NCBI GenBank assembly: GCA_018857735.1
Contig: JABMCL010002673.1
Coordinates: forward strand, 636,001 to 700,000
Direction: 5' to 3'
Length of the DNA: 64,000 nucleotides
DNA from: Alviniconcha marisindica
Lineage: Eukaryota; Mollusca; Gastropoda; Provannidae
A program made the position numbers and the translations under genes. Below, piece by piece: positions 1-36,490 of the stretch; the stretch's first letter is position 1; each line of letters starts with the position of its first letter. Under the pieces are notes generated by a model, which did no database searches, was not told the origin of the DNA, and saw nothing but the letters and a program-made list of their open reading frames with translations.

Positions 1-840
1 CAAATTAACACTGACCCTGTGACTATAGCCTACAAGTACAACTTGTTAACACCGACTGTGGCCTACAACTTGTTAACAGTATAACAGTTTAACACTGACT
101 CTTTGATGATAGCCAACAACTTAACACTGACCCTGTGACTATAGTATAGCCTACAAGTACAACTTGTTAACACTGACTCTTTGACGATATCCAACAACTT
201 AACACTGACCCTGTGTCTATAGTATAGCCTACAAACTTGTACAACTTGTTAACACTGACTCTGTGGCCTACAACTTGTTAATTAATTATGTTAACATTGA
301 CTCTTTGACTGTAGCCTGCAACTCGTGAATGCTGACCCTGTGACTGTAGCCTACAAGTACAACTTGTTAACACTGACCCTGTGACGTCTATAGCCCACAA
401 CTTGTTAACACTGACTCTGTGACTGTAGCCTACAACTTGTTAACAATAACACTGACCCTGTTGCTGCAACCTACAACTTGTTGACACTGACCCTGTGACT
501 ATAGCCAACAGTTGTTAACACTGACTGTGACTGTAGCCTACAACTTGTTAGCACTGACCCTGTGACTATAGCCCACTATACTTTCTAACAGTAACACTGA
601 CTCTGTGACTACAGAGTACAGCCCACTATACTTGTTAACACTGACTGTGACTACAGAGTGCAGCCCACTATACTTGTTAACACTGACTCTGTGACTAGGC
701 TGCAACTCCCTGTGAGTGTGACTGCAGTCTACTTGTTGATACTGCAACTATAACCCACTGTACTTTCTAACACAGACTCTGTGACTACAGTCCACTGTAC
801 TTGTTAACACAGACTCTGTGACTACATCCTACAACCTGTG
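1..840. repeat. Minisatellite, about 40-bp unit
   Basis: Degenerate tandem copies of a unit like CTTGTTAACACTGACTCTGT followed by GACTATAGCCTACAA. It continues past the left edge of the window. Later copies change AAGTACAACTT to CCACTATACTT. No coding sequence is recognised in it. Confidence 0.85.
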
Positions 841-1330
841 TAAGCACTGTTCACCATTCCTACTTGACTCTGAGCACCGATCTCTTCTCTTCTTTCCACG
901 GGTATGTCTTTCTGATCAGCATCTGGGACTTTACAGGACACTGCCTTCTTTCAAGACAATACAATACAAAAGAACTTTATTAATCATTATAAATGCATAA
1001 AATGAAAAATTGCCTGATGGGCTTTGCTTGAATTCCTATGAAAAAAAGACAATAAGCCTGTTCAAGATAACAAGGGTTAAAGTATACAAATAAAATAAAA
1101 CATCGTAAAACATTACTTCTGAGACTGTTTAAGTGTACAGTCATTACTCATATTCCTACCACACATATTTGCTTCATGATTTTTAAGGTGGTCATAAGAG
1201 AGGTGTCCCCTTTCATTACATTGTTTCCGTTTTTTTAATTTTTCTGCACATTTGTTTCTGATCTGATTAGTGATGTGTTACTGTTCCATTTCATCAGCTA
1301 CTGAACTAGTATTCTATTATTTGACACTTT

Positions 1331-1581
<251 letters not shown>

Positions 1582-1817
1582 GGCAAATACCCAGATGGTG
1601 TACTGGATTATTTGAGTCAGATATGTTGCTATTGTTCAGGCAGTGTTTAAGTGTGCTATATTTGCTCTATATAAACAGGCACATATTATGTACTGGCATG
1701 AGCACATCTGCTGTATCTGCGTTCTTGTCTACACCAGTATTACTCATTATTTGCATTCTCTCAACAGAGAATGTATGCAATATTTATATTATTTGTATAA
1801 AATATACATTAGATGTA

Positions 1818-1867
<50 letters not shown>

Positions 1868-2756
1868 TGTGTGTGTGTTTGTGTCTGTGTGATTGTATGT
1901 GTGTATATAACAAAACAAGGATTTTAGAGACCATTAAGCATTGATTTACATTACTGAACCAAACTATAGCGGTAAATCACAAAATGGGTCTTTTTGTATA
2001 ATTATTATTGTTATCACATCACATTGTATTTTCTTTTAGTTTTATTGATGATTGAGTTACACCTGAAATTTCCGTTTAGGATGGATAAAGTATTATGTTA
2101 TGCACCCCCCATCTCTCTCTCTCTCCTTTTTTTCATCATCTTCTTCTTCCTCTCTATTTCTTTTTCTTCATCTTCTTCTTGTCTTCATTTACATTTTTTC
2201 TCTCTCCACCTTCTCTGCTCGATTTAGAATGCACGAATCTTTGCAGTCGCAGTATGTACAAAATGTATAATGTGTTGCTCACTTGCTGTAGCCCCATCTA
2301 CCTATAACTACAAGGTTGTTTTCTAGTAGTTACACCAGTTATAGTCGAGTGTGTTTCTGTGTACAGGCATTGCTGAAGGCTTGTTTTGCACACTTGTGTC
2401 TTGCAGCCTGAATCTACATCCAGTATCAATCAGTTTATTCAGGTTGCACTGCCTTTTGACCTGCATGTGCTGGGTACAGGAAACCTCTTACTGATTATTA
2501 AATATATATTATATTACTTTATTAAGCCATGTTATTGATTGTAAAATGTAAGGAGCAGCAGCTGCTAAATGAAGTGAACAAGCGTGAGTCTTTGTGGACA
2601 GATTTTCGTATACCCCCTGTAAAGAAGTTGCGGGGGTCAGGGCTGGTGGGCTGGTGGTGGGGGCTATATGAAATTGGAATCTTTGTGACCGTCTGTCTCT
2701 GTGTCCAGCTGTCTGTACACATAACAAATCTGAAACAGGAGGCACAGAGCGCTCAT

Positions 2757-2937
2757 GCAGAATCAACACACATGGGAGATAATCATGATTAGCGCTAGAA
2801 ATACATAACACAAGTACAACAACAAAGACCTGATTCTCCTGAGAGTTACCGTAGGCAACTCAGGTCTTTGTTGTTATACTTGATACTTGTGTTACGTATT
2901 TTGATTGCTAATTAACTCCCTTGTGTGTTGATTCTGC
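2757..2937. mobile_element. Foldback element (long palindrome), copy 1
   Basis: GCAGAATCAACACACATGGG ... CCCTTGTGTGTTGATTCTGC. The inner arms AACACAAGTACAACAACAAA, GACCTGA pair with TCAGGTCTTTGTTGTTATAC. Almost the whole 181 bp can fold into one hairpin. Confidence 0.8.
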
Positions 2938-3697
2938 CAACATTTAATTGTTCATCTGGATGATATTTTTTGGAGCAGCTGAACCTTTCATAACCAAACT
3001 TGATATCAGCTAAACCTTTTGTAACCAGACTCGTTATGGTGATGCATCATCATCATGAGCCAGACTGTCATGCGAAAAGATTGGTTTTTGTCATCTTCAA
3101 GATCTAGGTCACAGTGAAGGATCACATTATCAAAGTATGGTAGTTTCTATAATATTATCTTAACTGCGGATCCTTTTGCAAACAAACTTAGTTCGATGGT
3201 ACATCACTGTGAGTCTGTGTGTTGCAATGTCTTGTGAAAAGATGGATTGTTGTGTTCAAGGTCAAGGTCACACACACACACACACACACACACATGCACG
3301 CACACACACACACACACACACAGGTAATTTACTTGCAAACTGAAGCATAACTAAGTCATCAAATCAATAATAAAACTGAAAATTACAGTAAACTACATTA
3401 AGTCCCCCCCCCCCCCCCCCCCCCCATCAGCTATGACACCAGTTGAGCACACCAGTGTGTGTGTGTTCTGCAGTTTTTAAAAAATCAGTAAAATGTCTGA
3501 CTAAGTAATTAGCAGAACCTGTACCTTGTCATTATTCTGAGCACATCAGTATATGTTATATATACTTCTTTGCAAATAGTCCTGGTCTCTGCAATTTCAG
3601 AAGAAGAAGAAAAATCAAAGTAAAGTAGAAAAGAAGAAAAGAGCAGCAGCTTTCTTGGCAGTTCTGTGACTCATTCTGTGTCCACATATTCCTCCAG

Positions 3698-10318
<6,621 letters not shown>

Positions 10319-13300
10319 AAGCTGCGTATTTTCTTGTGAAAAAAAGAAAGAGACAGAGAGAGAAAGAAGGCAAATATTTGTTGTCCTGGGCCGCTTACAG
10401 AAACAACCAGATACACAGACAGACACATGCATACACACACATATTTTGTTTGTGCGTGTGTGTGTGTGCATGTGTGTTTGTGCATGTATGTGAACATAAT
10501 TATATATATATGTGTATGTGTTCATACACACACACACACACACATATGTGTGCCTCACACACACACACGTATGCACTGATCCATATCATTCCTCACTTAG
10601 AAAAGATCTACAACGAAGTTTCTCCAGAAGCAGTTCATGGGTCAATCATTATTGGAGATTGTACGGTACCTATGATTTGTTTTTATTTTTAGAACAAATC
10701 AGATTTTATTCACTGTTACTGGATTGGAGTGTGTTGTTAAGGTTAAGCATTTTGCTATACAATACGCAGAGAACACAATAATCAATCTTGAGAAAAACAA
10801 AAACAAAACAACAACAACCCACTAACAGTGCAATATGTGTACTGACAAAGACTAAGCTAACCAAAAAATTACCAATCATTATACGTTAAAACCCCAAATA
10901 CACCACACCTTTCCCATGGACTTACATTTGTTTCTAGAATTCTACAATTCGTCATTAAAAAATAAAAAAATATTTTTAGAATGCTGCAATACATCATCAA
11001 AGGTTCACACCACAAAGATTAAAAACAATTGATTCAAACCACATACATTTAAAAAAAATATTCCATGACCTGTATGCAAAACAAAGAGCTTCTGATGTTC
11101 TGTCCATGACGCCAAAGACACTTTGGTGACATCAAAATGAAGTGCAAGAAAAGAGCACACAATGCTGTAATCAGCTAGTGAAACAAGAGTTAATTATTAT
11201 GTCCAAAAAAAAGTCATCTTATAAAATCAATATAGACTCAATCACAATCACATGTTCAATCACAAAACGTTTACTGCGGACCATGTTCATTCAACCTGCA
11301 CCAAGCACACCAGACGTTTAGCCTGTGAAGGGGAGTTCCTTTTAAGAGTTCACAGTTTCTACAGGATCATGTGTGTGTGTAGAGATAGACAGAAACACAG
11401 AGTCATGGTTCATATCAGTTTTGTTTTATATCGTGCATTGCCTTGCATGAAACTTGGGTCTGTGTAATGATGAACGACCAACCCCGTCCTCTCCCTAGCC
11501 TTTAGCCAAATGTGAAGGCCGCATGATGTTGTTGAAAACATGAGCAGAATTTCTCTTTTTCTCATACTTATCTAAATGGGTTTGAGCTTTGCATGGTTCT
11601 TACATGCATGGGCAAGATCATGCACAATAAGCTTTTTTGTGAATGTGGTGTGTGTATAACTATAACGGAATTAACTGATATATTTCCAGGGTGCTGCTGG
11701 CCATAACTAAAATAAAAAGCCCTATTATCTTGCTTTTTCTTGGAGACAGTAGCAGAGATTTTTGATTTTTTAAACACCTGATGTTAAATTCCATGGAGCT
11801 TGACATTTTTGTCAGTTTTGATGACCATTACCCGTTTTCAAGATCATGAGAGTTTGAAAAAAAAAAGATTCACCAACCAACCTATGCTTCTTTCTCTCTC
11901 TGTTGTGACCTTGAAAATGGTGAAAGGTCATCAAAATTGATCAAAATGTCAAGCTCTATGGAAGTTAGCATCAGGCAGAGTTTTGAATGTGTGTGTGTGT
12001 GTGTTTGTGCGTGTGTACTTGGCAGTTGTTCTCAGTCTTTACTCAGTTTGCTTTTATTTTTTGTTTTTTACCTTTGTTGTGATTCTGTCTTTGATGGCAA
12101 TATGTGGTCTCTGGCATACACAAGTCTGTATTCCATAAGAACCCTGCCCTCATTCACCTTAATTCCATGCATGCATCACCATGGCCACATGTACATAAAG
12201 AAATTTGAAAATGACAGTTATAGTTTGATTTTATGAACAGAACACTTACTCAAACAGTGCTTGAGATGTGTTTATTTTGATACACCATTTTTTCAGGCAA
12301 TAAGTTTTGGAAGAAGTCAACCATGTGATTTACTGGCAATGATTTGATGTATGCTGTTGACTTGTGGTATGTCTTGAACATGCTCCTGTTGATTTTTGCC
12401 ATATGGTGCTTTCGTATGAAAACACCGCAGAGTAGTAATACTTGATCATATTGATATCATCGCAAAAAGGTACTATGCTTTCACAACGTCAGTTGCGTTC
12501 TGCTCAAATGGTCTTTTTTTCTTTTTCTTTCTGTTGACAATGCTGCGTACACATGAGATCATTAGGTCTTCAGAAACAAGAGTAGACGGAGTACACTGCG
12601 CAGACTCAGTAGATGCAGGTGATGAGTCAATTCACTAGACCTTTGCAGACCTTAATTTATTGAATTAATGTGGACAAATGCTGGTGCATAATGTCATTAG
12701 CAAAGTGGGGACAATGCATTTTTTTATCGATGAAATTGTACTTTTGGATATATATGTATGTGTATATCTATATACATTCATTTTTGCATGAGCTGTACTT
12801 ATTTCAGTCTGTTGTGAGTGACTGACAGACAGCCGAGAAAGCCAAATAGTATGTGTGTGTGGGTGGGAGGGTGGGTGGGTTGGTGTGGGTGGGTGGGTGT
12901 ATGTGTGTGCACATGTGTGAGGGGCGAATGCACAAATTTGTATGTAAGCAAGCATGTCATATGATGAATCATACGAACCTGTAGATACGTAGCAATATTG
13001 TTGTAGTCTTGTTGATGCCAGTGAGTGTGCTTCTATATAATTATGTACATAGAATGTAGCAGCAAAAGGTTTACCAGGAACAGAACGGTGACGAGGATGC
13101 AGAGCTTAACGTCCTCGTATGTCATGCTGACATATTAGGGACGATATAACGGTGAGAAGGTCCATGTCATTTCATGCTTGGCTCAGCTGTTTGTGTCAGC
13201 ATATCGGGTGTTTCTTCACAAATGGTTACACATCAGCAAAATAACCATTACTTGTAGCTGTACTTACATTACTTGCACATTGCATTATACAATGGTTAAG

Positions 13301-14692
13301 TTGATAAACCTTTTTACTGTTAAACAACAACAGGAAAAAAACAGGCACAACCTATAGCATGGGAATTAATAGCCAGTTGTTTTGGGCATAGCTGTATGGT
13401 ATATATGTTAATTGTTCCAGAAAGTGTTTCAGGGGGACTTAAAGGCACTGGTACTCTCTGCTGTCAACACACTGTCTAGCAAAAGGGGTAGTAGTGTCAC
13501 AGCGTGTGTGTGTGTGTGTGCTTTTAAGTGTGGGTGGTGTGTGTGGTGCGTGTGTGTGTGTGTGCATGCATTTATGTATTTATTGTGTGTGTGCATTTAT
13601 ACATGTGTGTGTGTGTGTGCATTTATATGTGTGTGTGTGTGTGCATTTATATGTGTGTTTGTGAGTAGTTTTGTGCCCACAGACTGGTACAATGAAACCC
13701 CCTTAACGCAAGAGTCGCCAAGACCACAAACATGACTTCTTCCTAGCAGATTTCTGACAAGAATAACAGAGAATACAGTCGGATTTAAAAAAAATTAAAG
13801 CAATTAAAAAAAACTAACTAAAATACCATTGGAGCATTTCTACAGCATTTTCTTGGGCAGAACTTGATCTTAAAGAAATTAGTTTTAAGTGGGTTTCACT
13901 GTATCTAACACCCCTGGTTGTTTTATATCTCTTTGTACGGTTACTAAGCTTATTGCCTTGCAAAACTTACAACGTGGAAAATGATTTTTATTATTGCTTG
14001 GCAGACACAGGCATGAAATGGACACTTGATGCTTTTACAGATTAAATGGTATCATCGTGGTGCATGTTCTCACAAACGTTATTTGTATTGTAAGTCTGTT
14101 TGCCCTGATGTAACTGCCATGGTTGACTTGGCGTCATTAACCAGTTATATGACTGTCTTGGAAGTCATTTCTCTTTAACATCAGGTCTCACAGTCTTTGT
14201 CAACATATATGGTGATACTTAATTATGTTATGATCCGCAATGCTGTGGCTTGAGAACTGCGTGTGATATTATAATGCAATGATGCCTGTGCATCTTTGAG
14301 GAATATAAATAACATGCTGGTGGTCCCATCATTGACAAGGTTGGCTGGCGTTCCTCTTTGAGTGGTTGAAAGCTTTGAATGGATTGCGTGGATGTGTTAT
14401 GCTTCTCTTGCACCATGCTATGGGTTCTGTTTTCAGTCTCAATCATAAGATATAGAAAATTCATCAGTGTGATGTGTTTTAGGCTTTTGTGGGTCACACA
14501 TTGTCCCAAATGGGATTTTTTCTACATGTCAAATTCAAGTTTCTTTCTTCCCCCAAAACGCCCCCCCCCCCCCCTCACACACACACAAACATACTGTGCA
14601 CATGTGCATGCACACACACACTTACATGCATACACACACACACACACACAGACACAAGTGGGCACAGACACACACAAACACACACACACAAC

Positions 14693-14734
<42 letters not shown>

Positions 14735-14968
14735 TTAAAAGAAACCACACTGCTACATCAGTTTGTAAGATTTATAAAAACATTGACTTGTATAAATCGC
14801 TGGTAACAACATTGTTAAAAACATAAACAACAAAACCCCTATTAAATATATAATTACAAAAACAGAGGAGGAGATCATCAAGCAAATTAAATTCCTCCTG
14901 CACCACAGATATTGGCACACTCCCCTCACTTAAGGGACACAAATCAAGGCATGAACACAGACATGTTC

Positions 14969-15118
14969 AGAATCAACACACAAGGGAGTTAATTAGCGCT
15001 GAAAATACATAGCACAAGTACAGCAACAAAGACCTCAGTCACCGATGGTAACTCTCACCTGGCATGTGTGTAAATGCAAGGTACATAAACTCCACCAGAG
15101 GTACCTCCTCTAAAAATT
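14969..15118. mobile_element. Foldback element, one-armed copy 2
   Basis: CAGAATCAACACACAAGGGA, GTTAATTAGCGCT, CAACAAAGACCTCAGTCACC match the left arm of the element at 2757. The right arm is missing. Confidence 0.6.
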
Positions 15119-15585
15119 ATAGAAATGTTCAGTTGAATGCATCCATTATAATTTTAAGATCACTGGGTCTGTGAAACCTCTGACAGAAGACTACCCAGCT
15201 GCCATCTTTGGGGAAACTTTACCTGCATACAAAAACATTTTGAAGCAAAGTTGACCGCTAGCTAAAAAGGAATGCTACTTTTAACAGGACAACACAAAAC
15301 ATCTAGTGTAAATAAAAACAACAGTAACACCACATTCTGTTCAGAATTTTCGGTTTTCTTGAAACCTTTCTTAGTGAACTGTGACTGAAGAATGCTGAGC
15401 GTCACAAATACATGTATATATGTAATCACATGCATAATTAAATGTAACCCAGTTCATTATGTCTCTCTCCCTCTCTCTCTCTCTCTTTCTCTCTCTCTCT
15501 GACTGAATAATGCTGAGCGTCAGAAATACATGTATACATAAACACATACGTAATTAAATGTAACCCAGTTCATTACTCCATTAGG

Positions 15586-15619
<34 letters not shown>

Positions 15620-15976
15620 CTCACACACAAAACATGCGCATATTTTCATTTCATTTCATATTAACCCTTTTTTTCCAAGCAATAGATTGACAGTTCCAGA
15701 CTCTCCAACATCAATAACTGAAACAGGATAAGTCGACAGTTTTCATGCATCATCATTTACCTGGCAGTCCATTGCTTGGAAAAGGGGGTAAGTCAATAAC
15801 TTGGGTGTTTCTGTTTTCTTTTTTTACGCCCAGTCAACCAGGGCGGTTAGGGCAAGGAAAAAGGGTGTTTGCCGGCAAGTTTGCACACGTTTTGTGTTGT
15901 CTGGTTAAAATCAGCCTTCTTTTTAACCTTTTGTGCATTTAGATCTTTATAATCTTAAACAGATCGAGGCCCAGCG

Positions 15977-16203
15977 CGCTAGTGCAGAATCAACGAATAA
16001 GGGAGTTAACTAGTGCTCAATGCTGTCACACAAACACAACAACAAAGACCTGAGTTGCCTACAGTAACTCTCTCACCTGGTGTGCAAGTAAGTACAAGGT
16101 ACATAAAGCTCCAACAGAGGTACATCTGTGAGGTGACTCAGGTCCTTGCTGTGTTTATGTGATGTCTTTTAAGCACTGATTAACTCCCTTGTTTGTTGAT
16201 GTG
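15977..16203. mobile_element. Foldback element, copy 3 (longer)
   Basis: Left GTGCAGAATCAACGAATAAG, GGAGTTAACTAGTGCT; right ACTGATTAACTCCCTTGTTT. The interior adds GTAAGTACAAGGTACATAAA, also present in copy 2. Confidence 0.7.
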
Positions 16204-16974
16204 TTTGGATCTTGCTGTTGTTGATCATTTTAATAAGAGTGCTATTCTCAGAGTCAATGCACTCTTTTTGTATGTGATTCTGAATGAGTGGCTTAGTGTG
16301 AAGGTGCCCTTTACAAAACATGAAATGAACAAAAATTTGCTGGCATAAATTGCCTGTAATTTCCTTGCCTTTGTTATCTGTTTTTCATCAGAACAGCCTT
16401 GTCAGAAGGAACAGTTCTCGTTCAAAGCATAATATACTTGTTGCACTTTCAACAATTAAACAAAATCATGACTAATATGTAAAACAAAGTAAGATTCCTT
16501 TCAAATTGCTGGTTGGAATATATATATCCATGAAAGTTAAGGTACTTTACAGACATTTTCAAATTAACTAGTAAATAAAATCAACAATTGGAACACAAAC
16601 ACTGTCTGTTCGTAAATAACTGGAATGTAAAACAAGCAAAGCTGCATCTTAGAATACAGAGGAACTGAGTTTAAACTACTGTACTACATGACATACCAAT
16701 CAACACTAGCATAACAGTCATCACAGACACTCTCATATTTTTGCTTGAATAGACAGAACACTAAACCACATCACAGTCCTGGTTGATTTGCCCTCTGTTT
16801 TATGTCGTTGTTGGGCTTTTTTCAAGGACACAAGCTGTGTGGACTCTACCTCCTTTGAAGATCCTACGAAAGGCTGGCAAACACTGGTGAAACTGACATC
16901 CATATTTTTCGTCACGCTAACATACATCTGCACCTTTCCCATTCAAAATAACAACAACAACAACAACAACAATA

Positions 16975-17046
<72 letters not shown>

Positions 17047-17348
17047 AGTTGCCCACTCACACAAATTCCTTACCAACTATCTTCAAAATTCCAAAAAGCA
17101 GCAGAAAAGCTTTAAAGATTAACTGTCTTTATGTGTGTGCATGTGTGAGGGGGGCAGGGTTGGTGGTGGCATTTTGTTGCTGTTGAATAGATAAACATAA
17201 ACAGAAAAACTTGTCAGAGTGAAAGTAAACAGTACTCTTATGTACTGGCGGAGATGAAATAATCTTGGAAACTGCTGCTGGAGAACTTCTGCACCAGCAG
17301 CGGACTGGTTGTTGGAGAACTGACACGTTCCCGTTTAGATCAGACGAG

Positions 17349-27563
<10,215 letters not shown>

Positions 27564-27581
<18 letters not shown>

Positions 27582-27683
27582 GTGATGCCATTTGGCAGGG
27601 GAGGTAACTTCTAAACAGTTCTTCTGTGCAAGGAACTAAAATCAGACTGAAAACAGACGACTATCACACTAACTTGTGTCAAA
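27564..27683. promoter_or_regulatory. Shared divergent promoter of PRCP and SPCS3
   Basis: Only 102-120 bp separate the two start codons, so the promoters must overlap and both 5'UTRs lie here or within the opposite gene. No TATA box is seen. TCATGTGA at 27578-27585 is an M-box/E-box of the kind bound by MiT/TFE factors, which control lysosomal genes in vertebrates. It also overlaps the upstream candidate PRCP ATG (27581), so its regulatory role is inference. Confidence 0.6.
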
Positions 27684-32204
<4,521 letters not shown>

Positions 32205-34769
32205 CAGGTTTTAGCGTGCATTTTGAAAATCTTTGTGACTTTTTAATTTTTGCTTTCTTAGGGTATATTTTTGGTTCAGTTTTGAAATAGAAATTTTTCT
32301 TGTTGTTGGATGTCATTGTTTTGTTCACACTTGAGAATGGAGAGTGATAGTATTGATCGACTGTCGGGTGGATGACATTACTAAAAAAGAAGTGTTTTAT
32401 GGAAGCATGCATGGAGGGAAGGAATCAAATCACATTTCATGTTCTTTGGTCAACCAAATAATCCTTCATATTCTTTCAGTTCAAATCATATTTTATGTTC
32501 TTGCTTTAAAGGTGTTGTGTAGCTGTGGAACATTGTAAAGTGTGTACCTTGTTGTATATGTTTGTGCTGGTGCAAGTGGACTGGACTTATGAAAGTAAAC
32601 TTTTATTTCAAGAGATTTGTTTTACAGGTGAGTGATGTTTTGTAAATGTACCAAGAATGTTTGTGTATCTGTGTACAATTAAATGCATGCACGCATGCAC
32701 ACACAACCATGCACACACACACACACACACGCAGAGGTTTTCAAGTTTATTCCATTCACATCCAGCATCTCACCAAAATTCTTTACCCCCCCCCCCCCTC
32801 CCCCCAGTCAAATCACAATCTGGCAAATACATACTGTCTCCACAATCAGTGCATCATGGAGACATCTCAAATTTGTCCACACCATGGCTCTTACTTTGGG
32901 GCAGATATAAAGTACAAAGGTGCACATGTGGAAAGAGAAAATGTTCATAAATATATAGTGGAAATCTCTTTTTAAAAAAGTAGCTATTTCAGAATCAAGT
33001 CATCTTCTCTGTTTAGGAGGAACTGTAAGAGTAACATTACTTTTTATAAATCACAAAATTAATTTACATCACTTTTTTTCAATCACAAGAGAAACAATTT
33101 TATACAAAGTAATTGCAAAATATGATGACAGTACTGAAGGGAGGGGGGGAACAGATCTAAATACTCCCTGAAAATACTGGTATGCTTTGCAATTCAGCAT
33201 AACATTAGCATAAACCCTTTCCAGATTCACACATTTCAGCAAACAAAATGTATGGCTTGCTTTCTGCCCACTATAAATCAAATCAGAGATTTTACCCTTC
33301 AGTTAATAACAACTTAAAAAAGATGCAGACTGTTTACCATTTACCTGTTGATGCCAGTTGTATGAAGCATTGACAAACCATCCTCACAGCTCAAGTTGTA
33401 TTTCCTGAGCTGTGTGCTACAGCCAGTTAATTAAACGCCAGTTTTCTCCTTCCTTGATCTTTACAGCACAACACAGGTTAATGACTCCAACACCAACCCC
33501 TCTGATGGCTTAAGTTTTAGCAACAACTTGTGTGTATATTTTATAACTATCACAGAACACTACAAAATGCAACAACTTCATTCCATAGTAGGTGTACCTG
33601 GCTACAACAGAACTACAGTGAAATCCTTGACAAAAGACCACCCTTCTTTTTGTTTTCTTTACCACAGCCACTTTTTGTGAAACCTTTTCCTGCATATTTC
33701 CATCAAAACAAACCCTGTAACCAAAGGGCAATCACTCACATAACGCCACTTTAGCCTGGTTTCCAGGGTGGTCTTTAAAGAGGGGTCCCACTGTACTATG
33801 TTGCAGACTAGGATGCTGGTTGGTGGCATTGTGGGTCATTCTTCAGCCAGCATTCCCACACAACTTAGTCGCAAAATGATGAATGCAAGTGACGTGTTCA
33901 ACAGAGCCGAGCAAGCAGGCCAGGCCTTAGGTGCTTGTCCAATACGCAGGCACACCCAAGGTTCATTCCTCTTCAGTTTGCAGTATAGCATTAACATGGC
34001 TCACACAGTTGTCCATCTAAATGCAGAATCATAGTGGCAGTGTAGCGTTAGGTATAGTTCCCAACTCTCCCCAATCCATGACAACTCTCTGTTAAACAAG
34101 TTTAACAAAACTGCAGCGGACTTGACACACAAAAAAGGTACTGCAGAAATGAAACAACTTGAGTCTGCTGCTCCAGTCTTTTCCAGCACCGGTTTACAAA
34201 GGTGACATAAGCTTTCATCTGCTTCCAGATTTTTCACCCCCCCCCCAACTTTTTCCCCTTCCAGTCCAGCCAACTGTGTTGAACAGAATCAGTTTGACAC
34301 AAAGCACCACAGCACAGTTACAAGCTAAAGACACACAGTTTTGATGCCAACCATGGCGTTGCATCATTTAACAAAGAACAAAGCAAACACAGATGATAAA
34401 GAACAAAATATTTTACAAACCGAAATGAGGAAACAATTTGATGGGGGCAGGAATGGGTGGGGGGGGGGGGGGGGGGGGGGGCATTCTGGGTTATTGCTCA
34501 CCACCCACCACTACATTCTTTTGCCCAAGTGGTTGCAAACAGAGACAGGGGTGGATCTTTTCACTGTTCCGGTGCAGAGCTCACGTATTGAACTTCAGGA
34601 ATCGGGGGAAGGGTACAGGGGTCTGTGTCTCTGGTCCATTCTAGAACATGGGGGAGTGGGGATAGCTCCATTGAAGATTGCTGGACTCGTGATTGGAAGG
34701 GTGTGGGTTAAGTCCTGGGAAGAGCAGTGGGAGAAGTTTTTTTCTACAGGGTCAACTTTCTGTGCTGAC

Positions 34770-35120
34770 TCTTATTTAGGTATCCATTCCACCCTGGTGT
34801 TACTGAAGTAGCATGTAAAAGATCCCTGTCATTCTGCCAAAAGTGCAGGTGGCAGAGTAAAAAACACATGCACCCAACATATGTGGCTTCAAATCAAGTG
34901 AGGCTGTGAACTGGTGCATGGCTGTAGGGTGTACACAGAACATGCACCAAAATGGCAACAGTTTCATGTGCCACTAGCCATGTAACAACCAATCAGCGCT
35001 GTAACTACACTACTTCAGCGGAAATTCCAAAATGTGCTGTGTAAAGCTAAAACCACTCATTCAGAGTCGCATATGACTAGAGTGCAGTGGGTCTGTTTGG
35101 AAGCAGAGAATATAGTTGCC
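34770..35120 (-). repeat. Dispersed repeat family, minus-strand copy
   Basis: GCATGTAAAAGATCCCTGTC, ATTCTGCCAAAAGTGCAGG is the reverse of the 3' part at about 60715-60745. The other end has CACTCATTCAGAGTCGCATA. Confidence 0.6.
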
Positions 35121-36273
35121 ACTGTGAAGTATTTTAACCTCATCTCGAGATGAGGTATTCAACAACTGTTTATATCATAACAGGTGTTGCTCACAGTTGG
35201 GGGGGGGGGGGGGGGGCACAATGGATCTTTGTTATTATTTCACCTCCAAGACATATATTTAACTTGAAGAGGAAGGAGGATAAAAGAAAAAGACGCATAA
35301 CACCCACCCGCACCCCCCGCCAAAAACAAACTTGATCTTTATTACCTGAACTGGGGGAAAAAAAGGTTTAAACTGCTGGTTACCCTGGAAACTTAGGCAC
35401 TTGGCCAGGAAAAAAATGCGGATCTTTCTCAGTACCGTTGTGCCACCACAGCGTAAATACTGAAGTGGAAAGTGAAATCTTCAAGCTCCACACCCCCCAT
35501 TTACAGTACTGCTGGCAAATGGTGTTACTGAGGAGCAGAATCAGTTAACGGTCAGCCAGGTTACTTTGGATGTTTAGGGAGGAGGCCAATTCCACTTGTT
35601 TCAAATGCCCATATACAAAAAAAAATCAAAAGCACCATTCCAGAACTGACCACAAGGAGAGTGAGTACATAGCTCATCAGCAAAAAGAACAACAACAAAA
35701 CAACAAAATGAGAGGGGGGAAGAAAAAAAAGGGGGGTGGCGGTGATGCAACAACAAAAACTTTACCCATATAAGTTCATAGCTACACATGATTGCACATT
35801 TAAAACCACACACAGCTGGTTATTTTTTCATTGTTGGCAACACAGATTCATGTTTTTCTTCTTCTTTTTAGTTGCTGTTGCACTCATCACAAAATGATAC
35901 TGAGAAGCTGAGCAATTCACATGCACGCATAAAAACAATACGTAACACAGGCAAATCAAAACAAAACAGACAATATTAGTGACAATAAGAGATTACAGTG
36001 GCATGATATCCCCTTCCAACACATCCAAACAGGGTATTCAGGCTTTCACGCTTTCAAAACAGTCTTCAGTTCAGATGATTATCGGGAGAATCTCAATTCT
36101 CACACCTGAAATAATGCATGAAAAATAAACAAAAAATTGGAAACACAACCTTCAGTCAAAGACATTAACTCCTGGTCCATCTTAATGCCGATTTAAATCT
36201 GCCTTAAACATGAGCCCACAACTTCCAGAACCTATACTCCCATTGGATTAAAAGTATGCACATGATAATTGCT

Positions 36274-36490
36274 TTAACCCTTTTACTGCCAACAATTTTG
36301 TATTTCTGATGCAGTTTTCTTCCAAGAGCAGTCTCAAGAACCGAAACTGCTGCTTTTGAAAACTGTGTCTCAAGTCAGAACATGCAAAAAGCTTTAACTC
36401 CAAATTGGAAGTCCTATAACATCCTATAAGTAGATGGAAACCACCTTGTCAGTGATGTCATGTGACGTCCTGATGGCAGTGAATGGGTTA
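36274..36490. mobile_element. piggyBac-like MITE, copy 3 (diverged)
   Basis: Ends TTAACCCTTTTACTGCC and GGCAGTGAATGGGTTA. Same terminal inverted repeats as copies 1 and 2, but the interior is diverged. Confidence 0.6.

Larger units (their letters stand above)
10319..17348. other. Intergenic between convergent NIPA and PRCP
   Basis: Contains the NIPA 3'UTR (end not determined), CA/TG tracts, two foldback elements, a short SINE fragment near 13095 and CT tracts near 15470 and 15590. I see no coding exon. Confidence 0.6.

Noticed and set aside
1..840. CRISPR-like regular repeats
   Set aside because: Direct tandem minisatellite without unique spacers, in a eukaryotic genome.
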